From positions 1 to 39,602 of the forward strand of contig JBEIIL010000018.1 in the NCBI GenBank assembly GCA_040380755.1: a stretch of DNA of 39,602 bases, in the 5' to 3' direction. Under the pieces are notes generated by a model that saw nothing but the letters and a program-made list of their open reading frames with translations, made no database searches and was not told the origin of the DNA. Below, one piece after another: positions 8,909-17,482 of this stretch (the first letter of the stretch is position 1; each line of letters opens with the position of its first letter). Source of the stretch: Alsobacter sp040380755. Lineage in GTDB: Bacteria > Pseudomonadota > Alphaproteobacteria > Rhizobiales > Beijerinckiaceae. The position numbers and the translations under genes are program-made.

Positions 8909-9427
8909 TCAGCGATCCAGTTCGGCCAGCAGATCGCGCAGGTCGAGACGCTCCGTCACCATGGCGAGCGACCCGTCGGCGGCGCGCGGCCACCGGTCCT
9001 CGGGCTTGTCCCAGTAGAGCTCGACGCCGTTCTGGTCGGGATCGCGCAGATAGAGCGCCTCGCTGACGCCGTGGTCGCTGGCGCCGTCGAGCTGCAGGCC
9101 GGCATCGATCACCCGCTTGAGCGCATCGGCCAGGTCACGCCGCGTCGGGTACAGGAACGCCGTATGGAACAGGCCGGTGGTGCCGGCCGGTGGTGGCCGG
9201 CCGCCGGCGCTCTCCCAGGTGTTCAGCCCGACATGGTGGTGGTAGCCGCCCGCCGACAGGAACGCCGCCTGCCGCCCGTAGAACTGCTGCACCTCGAACC
9301 CGAGCACCCCGGCATAGAAGCCGATCGCCCGGTCGATGTCGGCCACCTTCAGATGGACATGGCCGATGCGCGTGCCTGCCGCGACGGGGCGGACGTCGAC
9401 ATTCGGAACGGGAAGGGGACGGTTCAT
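8909..9427 (-). CDS. VOC-family (glyoxalase / catechol 2,3-dioxygenase-like) protein
   Basis: The 172-residue protein has the vicinal-oxygen-chelate fold. An N-terminal half reads IGHVHLKVADIDRAIGFYAGVLGFEV (shown in the gene at residues about 18-43), with the first metal-binding His in HVHLKV. GYHHHVGLNTW and LFHTAFLYP follow, and the closing YLRDPDQNGVELYWDKPED supplies the metal-ligand Glu. This pattern matches CatE-like extradiol dioxygenase relatives; the substrate is unknown. An in-frame ATG at 9460 would add 11 residues, but a TATATT element at 9467-9472 would place transcription start near 9460, so ATG 9427 is preferred; neither has a strong ribosome-binding site. It is single, downstream of unusual inverted repeats, and may be inducible by its substrate. 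Confidence 0.82.
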   Translation of the reverse strand: MNRPLPVPNVDVRPVAAGTRIGHVHLKVADIDRAIGFYAGVLGFEVQQFYGRQAAFLSAGGYHHHVGLNTWESAGGRPPPAGTTGLFHTAFLYPTRRDLADALKRVIDAGLQLDGASDHGVSEALYLRDPDQNGVELYWDKPEDRWPRAADGSLAMVTERLDLRDLLAELDR

Positions 9428-9454
9428 GGCGGCAGGCCGCCGAGCCTTTTTGAT

Positions 9455-9495
9455 TTGCATGACTGCAATATAGACATGCCTTCACAGGCATGAAA
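9455..9495 (-). promoter_or_regulatory. VOC gene promoter with two inverted repeats
   Basis: Reading on the minus strand, TATATT (plus 9467-9472) resembles a -10 box, with TTTCAT (plus 9490-9495) as a poor -35 at 17-bp spacing. Between them lies the perfect inverted repeat CATGCC-N6-GGCATG (9475-9492). Over the expected start site lies TTGCA-N4-TGCAA (9455-9468). A weak -35 plus palindromes at spacer and start is what an operator for a MarR/TetR/ArsR-like repressor would look like. No such regulator gene is adjacent, so its identity is unknown. Confidence 0.45.
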
Positions 9496-9574
9496 TGGCC
9501 ATTGAATTGCAATCACGCAAGAAAGGACTTGCGCCCGGATCAAGCTGTGCGGGCGCCTTGACCGGTTCTGGACC

Positions 9575-12500
9575 CTACTCCGCCGCGGCGCCGGTCGCCC
9601 GCCACTGGGCGAACAGCGCTCGCAGGGCCGCCGGCTTCAACGGCTTGTTGAGGACATGCACGTCCTTCTCGGCCGCGGTGTCGCGCACCGCGGGTGACCG
9701 GTCGGCGGTGAGCAGCACCGCCGGGACGTCGGCGCCGAGCCGCAGCCGCAGGGCGCCAATGGCGTCGAGCCCGTCCTGGCCGTCGTCGAGATGGTAGTCG
9801 GCGACGATCACGTCGGGCCGCAGTCCCGCCGTCTCCAGCACGGACAGCGCGTCGGCGAGGCCCGGCGCGGTCAGCACGGTGCAGCCCCAGCCGCCGAGCA
9901 GCGTCCGCATACCGTCGAGGATCGACGGCTCGTTGTCGATGCACAGCACCGCCATCCCCGAGAGCGGTGCGGAGGGCCGCGGTGCCGTCGCGCGCTGCGA
10001 CGTCACGGCGGGCAGGGGGGCGGCGATCGGCACCGTCACCGAAAACACCGAGCCGCGCGCCGGCTGCGACCGCAGTGTGATCGGATGGTCGAGCACCCGC
10101 CCGATCCGCTCGACGATGGAGAGGCCGAGGCCGAGCCCGCGCGCCGCCCGCGCGCCCTGGTCGAGGCGCCGGAACTCGCGGAACACCGCCTTCTGCTTCG
10201 AGGCCGGGATGCCGTGACCCGTGTCCCACACCTCGATCCGCAGCCGGCCAGCCCGCCGCCGGCAGCCGATGACAACCCGGCCCTTGGCCGTGTACTTGAT
10301 GGCGTTCGACACCAGGTTCTGCAGCAGGCGGCGCAGCAGCCGGCGGTCCGAGCGGATCGTCAGCGTGCACGGCACGAAGGTCAGCGACAGGCCTTTCTCG
10401 CTGGCGATGGGCTCGAACTCCAGCCGCAGTTGGTTGAGGATGTCCTCGATGCGGAAGCTGGCGATCTCCGCCTTCATCGCCCCCGAATCGAGACGCGATA
10501 TGTCGAGCAGCGCAGTGAGGATCTCCTCCACCGCCTCCAGCGACGCATCGACATTCTGCGCCAGCCTGGCGTCGCCATCGCGCCGGTCACGCTCCACCAG
10601 CGAGGTGGCGTAAAGCCTCGCGGCGTTGAGCGGCTGCAGGATGTCGTGGCTGGCGGCGGCAAGGAAGCGCGTCTTCGACAGGTTCGCCTCCTCGGCCTCG
10701 CGCTTGGCGCGGCCGAAATCCTCGTTCAGCTGCAGCAGCTCCTCGGTGCGCTCCCGAACGCGCCGCTCCAGCGTCTCGTTGGCGCGCTCCAGCGCCTCCT
10801 CGGCCTCCACGCTGGCGGTGATGTCGGTGTAGGTCGTGACGATACCGCCATCGGGCATGTGCGCCGAGCGGATCTCCACCACCTTGCCGCTGGTGTGCAG
10901 GCGCACGCGCACCGGCTCGACGTCGTTGACGAAGCTCTCGAGCCGCGCGGTGATGAACTCGTCGGGCTCGCCGCGCCCGTAGGTGCCGCGATCGGAGCCG
11001 AAACGGACGATCTCGTCCAGCCCTGTGCCGACCCGCGCCAGCTCGCTCGGCAGGGCGAACAGGTCCTGGAACTCGCGGTTCCAGCACATCAACCGCAGGT
11101 CACGGTCGAACACGGTGATGCCCTGGCGGGCATGGTCGAGCGCGTGCTGCAGCAGGTCGCGGTTGTACTGGATCGCCGCCGACGCATCGTCGAGCAGCTT
11201 CAGCGCGGCCTTCTTGGTGACATTGCGCCGCCGCAGCAGCAGCGACAGCACAAGCCGTGACGAGGCCGCGCCGATCGCCGAGGCCAGCAGATGCTCGGCA
11301 TAGCGCAGCAGATGGATGTCGGCGTCGCGGCCATCCTCGAGCGCCAGCCCGCGGCTACGGGCAAAGGCCGCAAACGAGCTCTCGGTCTGCTCGGCGCCAA
11401 GATAGCGCGCCACCGTCGTGCGCAGCTCGCCCACCGTCACGGAGGTGCGCCACAGCCGGAAGCTCTGCGCCATCGGCGGCATGTCGGCCGACACGAAGGC
11501 AGACGCCTGCAGCCGCTCGATCGGCGTTGCCGACCGCATCAGCGAGAACAGCACGAAGAAGACCGAGTTCGCCGCCAGGCTTATAAAGGCGCCGCGCGTG
11601 ATCTCGGCCAGTCCGAACCGGAACGGCGCGCCGCTGGGGATGCCCAGGACGATCCGGTCGATCCCCAGCCAGTCGATGCCGATGGCGCTGAGCGACGCCA
11701 GCCATTTCGGATCGGCAACCGTGGGGATGAACAGCGTCACCGCCCACACCGTCAGCCCCGCCAGCAGCCCCGCCGTGGCCCCGGCCGCCGTCGCCCGTCG
11801 CCAGAACAGGCCGCCGAAAAAGGCCGGCGCGATTTGCGCAATGGCGCCGAAGGAGATCAGGCCGATGGACGCCAGGGCGGCATCGCCCATGTTGCGGTAA
11901 TAGGCGTAGGCCAGCAGCATCAGCCCGACGATGGCGACCCGGCGGATCGCCAGGATAAGCCCGCCCATGTCACCCGCGCCCGCGGGCCGCGTCATCGCCC
12001 GGCGGCGCAACAGCAGCGGCATCACCAGGTCGTTCGACACCATGATGGCGAGCGCCACGGATTCGACGATCACCATGGCGGTGGCTGCCGACAGCCCGCC
12101 GATGAAGGCCAGCAGGGCCATGTACTGGGCGCCATGCCGCAGCGGCAGCTCCACCACCGCCATGTCGCGGTCGACGCCGGGCGGCAGCAGCACGTCGGCG
12201 GCCAGCGACAGCGGAACGACGAACAGGTTGATCAGCACCAGATAGAGCGGGAAGGTCCAGGCCGCGCGGCGAACATCTGCCGCGTCGCGGTTCTCGACCA
12301 CGGTGACGTGGAACTGTCGCGGCAGCAAGACGATGATGAAACCGGACAGCGCGGTGATGCCGATGAAGGCGGCAAAGCCGGCGCCGCGATCTGCGAGCGG
12401 CGTAATGTCGGGCCGTGCCGCCACCCGGGCGAGAAGGTCGCCAATCCCGTCGAACGTGAAGTAGACGACGTAGATACCGACCGCCAGGAAGGCGAACAGC

Positions 12501-13123
12501 TTGACCACCGATTCCATCGCCACCGCGAGAATAAGCCCGTCCTGGTGCTCGGTGGCGTCGACATGGCGCGTGCCGAACGCCGCCGCGAAGGCGGCCAGAA
12601 TCAGCGCGATGAACAGCGCGAGATCGCCGAACACCGGCACCGCGAGCGCCACGGAGCCAGGCTCGATCGCATCCAGCATCGCTGTCAGCGACGAGGCGAT
12701 CGCCTTCAGCTGCAGCGCGATGTAGGGCACCGAGCCGATCACCGCGATCAGGCTCACAAGCGCGGCGACACGCTCGCTTTTGCCATAGCGCGACGCGACG
12801 AAGTCGGCGATCGACGTGATGTTCTGCGACTTGGCCAGCCGCACGACCCGCCCGACGAGGCCGTAGCCCAGCCCGATGACGATGATCGGGCCAATATAGA
12901 TGGCGAGGAAATCCAGCCCGGACCGCGACGCCAGCCCGACCGAGCCGAAGAATGTCCAGGATGTGCAGAAGACGGCCAGCGCCAGCGCATAGATGGTGGG
13001 GCGGGCCGGACCGGCCATCCACCGCCGTCCGCGCGTATCGCCATAATGGGCCACGGCGAACAGCACGCACAGATAGGACAACGCGGTCAGTACGACTGCC
13101 CAGCCGGCCAGCATTCTCGGCAT
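9575..13123 (-). CDS. CrbS-like SLC5/SSS-STAC hybrid sensor histidine kinase
   Basis: This 1,182-residue membrane kinase combines five modules. Residues about 1-535 are a sodium/solute symporter (SLC5) fold with many membrane helices and FGSVGLASRSGLDFLAIYIG near the start. Residues about 545-625 match the STAC linker that couples such transporters to kinases. A PAS domain follows (about 655-760). HisKA has the phospho-acceptor near His827 in AASHDILQPLNAAR, and HATPase has NLVSNAIKYTAKG, DTGHGIP and GLGLGLSIV. A C-terminal receiver has its acceptor Asp near 1109 in IVADYHLDDGQDG. CrbS homologues control acetate (acs) or related organic-acid use with a LuxR-type regulator, CrbR, which is not adjacent. 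GGGGGGA precedes ATG 13123. The ligand is unknown; proximity to a fatty-acid operon is suggestive only. Confidence 0.88.
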   Translation of the reverse strand: MPRMLAGWAVVLTALSYLCVLFAVAHYGDTRGRRWMAGPARPTIYALALAVFCTSWTFFGSVGLASRSGLDFLAIYIGPIIVIGLGYGLVGRVVRLAKSQNITSIADFVASRYGKSERVAALVSLIAVIGSVPYIALQLKAIASSLTAMLDAIEPGSVALAVPVFGDLALFIALILAAFAAAFGTRHVDATEHQDGLILAVAMESVVKLFAFLAVGIYVVYFTFDGIGDLLARVAARPDITPLADRGAGFAAFIGITALSGFIIVLLPRQFHVTVVENRDAADVRRAAWTFPLYLVLINLFVVPLSLAADVLLPPGVDRDMAVVELPLRHGAQYMALLAFIGGLSAATAMVIVESVALAIMVSNDLVMPLLLRRRAMTRPAGAGDMGGLILAIRRVAIVGLMLLAYAYYRNMGDAALASIGLISFGAIAQIAPAFFGGLFWRRATAAGATAGLLAGLTVWAVTLFIPTVADPKWLASLSAIGIDWLGIDRIVLGIPSGAPFRFGLAEITRGAFISLAANSVFFVLFSLMRSATPIERLQASAFVSADMPPMAQSFRLWRTSVTVGELRTTVARYLGAEQTESSFAAFARSRGLALEDGRDADIHLLRYAEHLLASAIGAASSRLVLSLLLRRRNVTKKAALKLLDDASAAIQYNRDLLQHALDHARQGITVFDRDLRLMCWNREFQDLFALPSELARVGTGLDEIVRFGSDRGTYGRGEPDEFITARLESFVNDVEPVRVRLHTSGKVVEIRSAHMPDGGIVTTYTDITASVEAEEALERANETLERRVRERTEELLQLNEDFGRAKREAEEANLSKTRFLAAASHDILQPLNAARLYATSLVERDRRDGDARLAQNVDASLEAVEEILTALLDISRLDSGAMKAEIASFRIEDILNQLRLEFEPIASEKGLSLTFVPCTLTIRSDRRLLRRLLQNLVSNAIKYTAKGRVVIGCRRRAGRLRIEVWDTGHGIPASKQKAVFREFRRLDQGARAARGLGLGLSIVERIGRVLDHPITLRSQPARGSVFSVTVPIAAPLPAVTSQRATAPRPSAPLSGMAVLCIDNEPSILDGMRTLLGGWGCTVLTAPGLADALSVLETAGLRPDVIVADYHLDDGQDGLDAIGALRLRLGADVPAVLLTADRSPAVRDTAAEKDVHVLNKPLKPAALRALFAQWRATGAAAE

Positions 13124-13260
13124 TTCCCCCCGTGATGACGGTCACACTACTGCCGAACTCCGGCGGGCGAAAGCAGCCCAGCCCTCAGTGTCGCAGGACT
13201 TCCCTTTCCTTCGGAATTGAATAATCTGCCGCCGCGCCAAACCGGGGTTCGGGGACCAAC

Positions 13261-13704
13261 ATGTTTAAATCGATGCTCGAGGAATTTAAGAACTTTGCCA
13301 TGAAGGGAAATGTCGTCGACCTCGCGGTCGGCGTCGTGATCGGTGCCGCTTTCGGCCGTATCGTCGATTCCATTGTCGGCGACGTCTTCATGCCAATCAT
13401 TGGCGCTATCATCGGGGGCCTTGATTTTTCGAACTACTATATTCCACTGTCGAGTGCGGTAAAGACCGGCATGTCCTATGCGGATGCCAAGAAGGCAGGC
13501 GCGGTACTGGGCTATGGCCAGTTCCTCACCATTGCGCTGAACTTCCTGATCATCGCGGCCGCCCTGTTCATGGTCGTCAAGCTGATCAACCGCGTGCGCG
13601 CCCAGGACGCCGCCAAGGCTGCCGCCGAGCCGCCGCCGCCGCCGACCACCGAAGAGAAGCTGCTGACCGAGATCCGCGATCTCCTCGCTACCGGCAAGGC
13701 GTAG
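13261..13704 (+). CDS. mscL: Large-conductance mechanosensitive channel MscL
   Basis: This 147-residue protein is a homopentameric inner-membrane channel that releases solutes during hypo-osmotic shock. The N-terminal amphipathic segment MLEEFKNFAMKGNVVDLAVG leads into TM1 (VGVVIGAAFGRIVDSIVGDV, the gate). A periplasmic loop, TM2 (FLTIALNFLIIAAALFMVVK), and the cytoplasmic bundle ending in TTEEKLLTEIRDLLA follow. GGGGA precedes ATG 13261. A Pro-rich run PPPPP in the linker before the C-terminal bundle is the only local peculiarity. It is transcribed divergently from the SLC5-kinase gene and ends in a 9-bp hairpin. Identification is secure. Confidence 0.97.
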   Translation: MFKSMLEEFKNFAMKGNVVDLAVGVVIGAAFGRIVDSIVGDVFMPIIGAIIGGLDFSNYYIPLSSAVKTGMSYADAKKAGAVLGYGQFLTIALNFLIIAAALFMVVKLINRVRAQDAAKAAAEPPPPPTTEEKLLTEIRDLLATGKA

Positions 13705-13714
13705 CCGTGAGCGC

Positions 13715-13738
13715 GCCGGGCGCCCCTGTGCGCCCGGC
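13715..13738 (+). terminator. Hairpin after mscL
   Basis: GCCGGGCGC and GCGCCCGGC make a perfect 9-bp stem around a 6-base loop, starting 11 bases after the mscL stop codon. There is no T-run after it, so it may act as a weak terminator or a 3'-end stabiliser. Confidence 0.55.
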
Positions 13739-13859
13739 ACTGCGGCCGGGTGATCGCTTGCATCAGTACATTTGACGAGACGCACGGGTCGGCGCGTGGG
13801 AAAAGGGCTCTTAACCGGTCGACAACCCGCCTTTGCCCCGCTTCGGATTGCACGCTGCC

Positions 13860-15071
13860 ATGACAGACCTGTCCGCCCTTGATGTTCCGGCCCCCGATGC
13901 TGCCGACATGCTCGCCGCTGTTCGACCCGAGGCTCTTGCCGCGCCCGAGAGCGGGATCGTCGAGGTCTTCAATTACGGACGCGGCCGGCAGGGATTGATC
14001 CCGCTGTGGGTGGGTGAAGGCGACATGGCGACGCCTGCCTTCATCACCGACGCGGCGACCCGGTCGCTCGTCGCAGGCGAGACCTTCTACACGCATCAGC
14101 GCGGCGTTCCGGAGCTGCGCGAGGCGATCGCGCGTTACATGACGCGGCTGTACGACCGCGACCTGCCGGCTGACCGGTTCTTCGTCACCGTCGGCGGCAT
14201 GCATGCGCTGCAACTCGCGTTTCGCATCGCGACCGGCGCCGGCGACGAGGTGCTGATCCCGTCCCCGTCCTGGCCGAATTTCCTTGGCGCCCTCGCGGTG
14301 GTCGGCGCCACGCCCGTCGAGGTGCCGATGACCGTGCAGCCGGGGCGGGGCTGGACGCTCGACATCGACGACCTCGCGGCCGCGGTGACGCCGCGCACGC
14401 GTGCCATCGTGATCAATTCGCCGGCCAACCCCACCGGCTGGACGGCGAGCCGCGACGAGCTCGCCGCCATCCTGGCGCTCGCCCGCCGCCACGGCCTGTG
14501 GATCATCGCCGACGAGATCTATGGCCGCTTCGTCTTCGACGGAACGCCCCGTTCCGCCTCCTTCCACGATGTCATGGACGATGGCGACCGGGTGCTGTTC
14601 GTCCAGACCTTCTCCAAGAACTGGGCGATGACCGGCTGGCGGATCGGCTGGCTGGAGTGCCACCCCAGCCTTGGCCAGACCATCGAGAACCTCATGCAGT
14701 ATTCATGCTCGGGGGTCGCCACCTTCATGCAGCGGGCCGCAACCGTCGCGCTGGAGCAGGGCGAAGGGTTCGTTGCCCACCAGATCGACCGGGTCAATCG
14801 CGGCCGCGCCATCGTGTCGGATGGGCTTGCCGCGACCGGCCGGGTGTCGTTCGCCGCACCGGGCGGTGCTTTTTACCTGTTCTTCCGGATCGAGGGCGAG
14901 AACGACAGCCGCGCCCTGGCCCTGCGCCTGGTTGACGAGGCCAATGTCGGCATTGCGCCCGGCACCGCCTTTGGCGCCGGCGGCGGCGAGCACCTGCGGC
15001 TGTGCTTCGCCCGCCGCGCCGAGGACCTGCAGGAGGCGACACGGCGACTGTCGGCGGCGATACTCCGATAG
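13860..15071 (+). CDS. PLP-dependent class I/II aminotransferase
   Basis: This 403-residue fold-type I enzyme transfers amino groups between amino acids and 2-oxo acids. Seen in sequence: the N-terminal substrate-lid region IPLWVGEGDMATP, PLP-pocket NSPANPTGW (Asn190), IIADEIYG (Asp218, Tyr221), the Schiff-base Lys253 in TFSKNWAMTGWRIGWL, and the carboxylate-binding Arg in HLRLCFAR near the end. ATG 13860 is chosen over a TTG 27 bases upstream because the extra residues look non-conserved; neither has a clear ribosome-binding site. It stands alone between mscL and fixL, so its amino acid substrate is not indicated. Aspartate/alanine-type specificity is the usual default for this group. Confidence 0.87.
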   Translation: MTDLSALDVPAPDAADMLAAVRPEALAAPESGIVEVFNYGRGRQGLIPLWVGEGDMATPAFITDAATRSLVAGETFYTHQRGVPELREAIARYMTRLYDRDLPADRFFVTVGGMHALQLAFRIATGAGDEVLIPSPSWPNFLGALAVVGATPVEVPMTVQPGRGWTLDIDDLAAAVTPRTRAIVINSPANPTGWTASRDELAAILALARRHGLWIIADEIYGRFVFDGTPRSASFHDVMDDGDRVLFVQTFSKNWAMTGWRIGWLECHPSLGQTIENLMQYSCSGVATFMQRAATVALEQGEGFVAHQIDRVNRGRAIVSDGLAATGRVSFAAPGGAFYLFFRIEGENDSRALALRLVDEANVGIAPGTAFGAGGGEHLRLCFARRAEDLQEATRRLSAAILR

Positions 15072-15145
15072 GCGGCTGGTGGGTACGCTTGCACGGGCGA
15101 CCGTGCCGGGGCACATTTAATCGCCTTTAGTTCAGGCGGTGCACG

Positions 15146-16315
15146 GTGGATTCGGCGCAGCAGGCCATCGACGCGGGAATCTCGGTCTCGGACGCCCGTC
15201 TGTCGAGCTTTCTCGATACGGCCGTCGACGCCATTCTGGTGATCAACGAGCATGGTGAGATCCTGGTCTACAACCGGGCTTGCGAATCCCTGTTCGGTTA
15301 CGCGCCAGCGGAAGCGCTTGGCCAGACCGTGCACATGATCATGCCGGCCGACTACGCCCTCGCCCATGATCGTTATATGTCGAACTACATGGAGACCGGT
15401 GTCCGCAAGATCATCGGCATCGGCCGCGAGGTCAGGGCCCGCCACCGCGACGGGACCGAGTTCCCGGTCGAGCTTTCGGTGGGCGAGGCAAAGACGCCGG
15501 AGGGTCGCCAGTTCATCGGCATCATCCGCGACCTGCGCTCGCGCAAGGAGGCGGAACGCCGCGTCAACGAGCTGCAGGCCGACCTTGTCCACATCGCCCG
15601 CGTCTCTGCGATGGACGAAATGGGCGCGGCGCTGGCGCACGAGCTGAACCAGCCCCTCACCGCCATCATGCTGTACCTGCAGGCCGCGACCCGGACCCTG
15701 GCGCGCGCCGAGCAGGCGGGTGAGCCGCCCTCCGTCAAGGCCTTCAAGCCCGTTCTGGAGAAGGCCGTCCACGAGGCCGAGCGCGCCGGCATCATCATCA
15801 GCCGGATGCGCCACTTCGTCGAGAAGCGCGAGCCGCAGCGGCGCGCATGCGACCTCAACAACCTGATCATCGAGGCCAGCGAGCTGATCCTGCTGGGCCA
15901 GCGCAATCCGCCGCGGATCCGCCAGCAGTTCGCGGCTGATCTGCCCCACGCCGTGGTCGACCCGGTTCAGATCCAGCAGATCCTCGTCAACCTGCTGCGC
16001 AACGCCGTCGAGGTGCTGCGCAACCGGCCCGATCCAACGATCACGATCACCACAAGTCGGGCCGGTGACATGCTGCGCATCACCATCTCGGACAATGGCC
16101 CGGGCCTGCCCGCAGAGATGCTGCCGACGCTGTTCAAGGCCTTTTCCACATCCAAGCGCACCGGCATGGGACTTGGACTTTCGATCTCGCGAACCATCGC
16201 CCAGAACCATTCCGGCGACCTCACGGTCGAGCCGGGTGGCGCCGGGATGGGGGCGACATTCGTGCTGCACCTGCCGATCGGCGGGGCCGGCACCACGAAC
16301 CGGAACACGGGCTGA
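15146..16315 (+). CDS. fixL: FixL-like haem-PAS oxygen sensor histidine kinase
   Basis: This 389-residue kinase has no membrane helix. The PAS domain (about 16-135) aligns with FixL haem domains: His74 in LAHDRYM sits at the proximal haem-ligand position, and Arg94 in IIGIGR at the distal oxygen-sensing arginine, followed by HRDGTEFPVELSVGE and RQFIGIIRDL. The kinase core has His165 in AALAHELNQPL, an N box in QILVNLLRNAVEVL, and ISDNGPGLP, FSTSKRTGMGLGLSIS. Family knowledge: when haem is deoxygenated, FixL phosphorylates FixJ. It starts at GTG 15146 after AGGCGG. It is shorter than Sinorhizobium FixL because it lacks the N-terminal membrane anchor. FixJ begins 34 bp downstream. Haem binding is inferred from the two key residues. 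Confidence 0.9.
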   Translation: MDSAQQAIDAGISVSDARLSSFLDTAVDAILVINEHGEILVYNRACESLFGYAPAEALGQTVHMIMPADYALAHDRYMSNYMETGVRKIIGIGREVRARHRDGTEFPVELSVGEAKTPEGRQFIGIIRDLRSRKEAERRVNELQADLVHIARVSAMDEMGAALAHELNQPLTAIMLYLQAATRTLARAEQAGEPPSVKAFKPVLEKAVHEAERAGIIISRMRHFVEKREPQRRACDLNNLIIEASELILLGQRNPPRIRQQFAADLPHAVVDPVQIQQILVNLLRNAVEVLRNRPDPTITITTSRAGDMLRITISDNGPGLPAEMLPTLFKAFSTSKRTGMGLGLSISRTIAQNHSGDLTVEPGGAGMGATFVLHLPIGGAGTTNRNTG

Positions 16316-16349
16316 AAAAACCTCGAAGACTGGGGGCTGGGAGAAGACG

Positions 16350-16970
16350 ATGGTGGCAGACGTGGGAACCGAGGTTTTTGTGGTCGACGATGACCCCGCA
16401 GTGCGAGATGCCCTGCGGCTTGTCCTCGAGCTGGAGGGGTTCCGCGTCTCGGCATTTCCGGAGGGCGCCTCCTTCCTGGCGGCCGTGCGCCAGCGACAGC
16501 CTGGATGCGTCGTGCTCGACGTGCACATGCCGGGACGATCGGGCCTCGAGGTTTTGCAGGAACTGGGTCCCGGCTTCGGCCCTCCGGTGTTCATGATCTC
16601 CGGCCAGGGCGACATCCCGATGGCCGTCGAGGCGATCAAGCATGGCGCGCACGATTTTCTGGAAAAGCCGTTCGATGCCGAGACGGTGATCGCCCGCATT
16701 CGCGAGGCGCTGGCCGCCCGTGTGCAGCAGGCGGCGCGCCCGGCCGGGCAGGGGCTCGCGCCCTTCGCCGGCGAGGAGCAGCTGACGCCGCGCGAGCGCG
16801 AGGTGCTCGAGCGGATCGCCATGGGCGCATCCAACAAGGAGGCCGGTCGCCAGCTCGGGATCAGCCCGCGGACGATCGAGGTGCATCGTGCCCGCATCAT
16901 GGAAAAGCTCGGCGCCCGCAACACCGCCGACCTCGTCCGCATCGTGTATTCGGACGCCCGCCGCGGCTGA
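16350..16970 (+). CDS. fixJ: FixJ-family two-component response regulator
   Basis: This 206-residue regulator has a receiver domain (about 8-125) with acidic pocket DDD at 13-15, acceptor Asp57 in VVLDVHMPGRSG, the conserved Ser in MISGQGDIPMAV, and Lys near 107 in FLEKPFD. A LuxR-type helix-turn-helix (about 142-200) reads LTPREREVLERIAMGASNKEAGR. Both the GQGDIPMAVEAIKHGAHDF stretch and the C-terminal domain are typical of FixJ. GGGAGAAG precedes ATG 16350. It should be phosphorylated by the upstream FixL-like kinase and activate fixK in low oxygen; a FixJ-box-like element lies before fixK. Confidence in the pairing is high because the genes are 34 bp apart. Confidence 0.93.
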   Translation: MVADVGTEVFVVDDDPAVRDALRLVLELEGFRVSAFPEGASFLAAVRQRQPGCVVLDVHMPGRSGLEVLQELGPGFGPPVFMISGQGDIPMAVEAIKHGAHDFLEKPFDAETVIARIREALAARVQQAARPAGQGLAPFAGEEQLTPREREVLERIAMGASNKEAGRQLGISPRTIEVHRARIMEKLGARNTADLVRIVYSDARRG

Positions 16971-17128
16971 GGCGGCGCGATGTTGCGCCACCCCGGCACG
17001 ACGTGCGGGGTAATACCAATGGCGGACCGCATGCCGCCGCAGCTAACGTCGGCTCCAACGCGCGGAGGGTGTGCGGAGCGACCGCAGCCTGATCCTGCGC
17101 CGCTTCAGGCCGGACCCGGATAGCTGTC

Positions 17129-17467
17129 TTGACCATCCATGTGCTCGAGGATGATCCCGGGGTCAGCGACTCGCTGATTACCTTCCTGCGCGGCATGGGG
17201 CACGAGACACGGGCCTATCCGGATGCCGAAAGCTTCTTCAGCATCGAGCCGCCCGGTGCGCAAGACACCATCATCGTTGATCTGCACCTGCCCGGCATCA
17301 GTGGCGCCCGCGTGATCCGCTGGCTGCAGGGCCTGCGCGAGCCGCCGATGGTGATCGCCATCACCGGCCAGCCGCAGTCTGCCATCGAGCAGCAGTTGCG
17401 CGGCCTCGAGCGCGTCCGCATCCTGCGCAAGCCGCTCAACGCCAGCACCATTGCGTCGATCGTCTGA
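17129..17467 (+). CDS. Stand-alone receiver-domain protein (FixT-position)
   Basis: The 112-residue protein is a complete receiver domain with no output: acidic pocket EDD at 7-9, acceptor Asp51 in IIVDLHLPGISG, Thr79 in AITGQP, and Lys101 in ILRKPLN. The start is TTG 17129, with GGA eight bases upstream; no ATG is available in frame. In Caulobacter a single receiver, FixT, made under FixK control, binds and inhibits FixL and carries a cysteine-ligated Fe-S cluster. This protein lies in the equivalent place between fixJ and fixK but has no cysteine at all. It may be a phosphate sink or a FixL inhibitor working by another signal. The role is inference; the fold is clear. Confidence 0.82.
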   Translation: MTIHVLEDDPGVSDSLITFLRGMGHETRAYPDAESFFSIEPPGAQDTIIVDLHLPGISGARVIRWLQGLREPPMVIAITGQPQSAIEQQLRGLERVRILRKPLNASTIASIV

Positions 17468-17482
17468 TGGGGTGCCTCGGTG

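Noticed and set aside
13833..13859. TTG 13833 as the start of the aminotransferase
   Set aside because: There is no ribosome-binding site and the nine extra residues do not resemble the family N-terminus.
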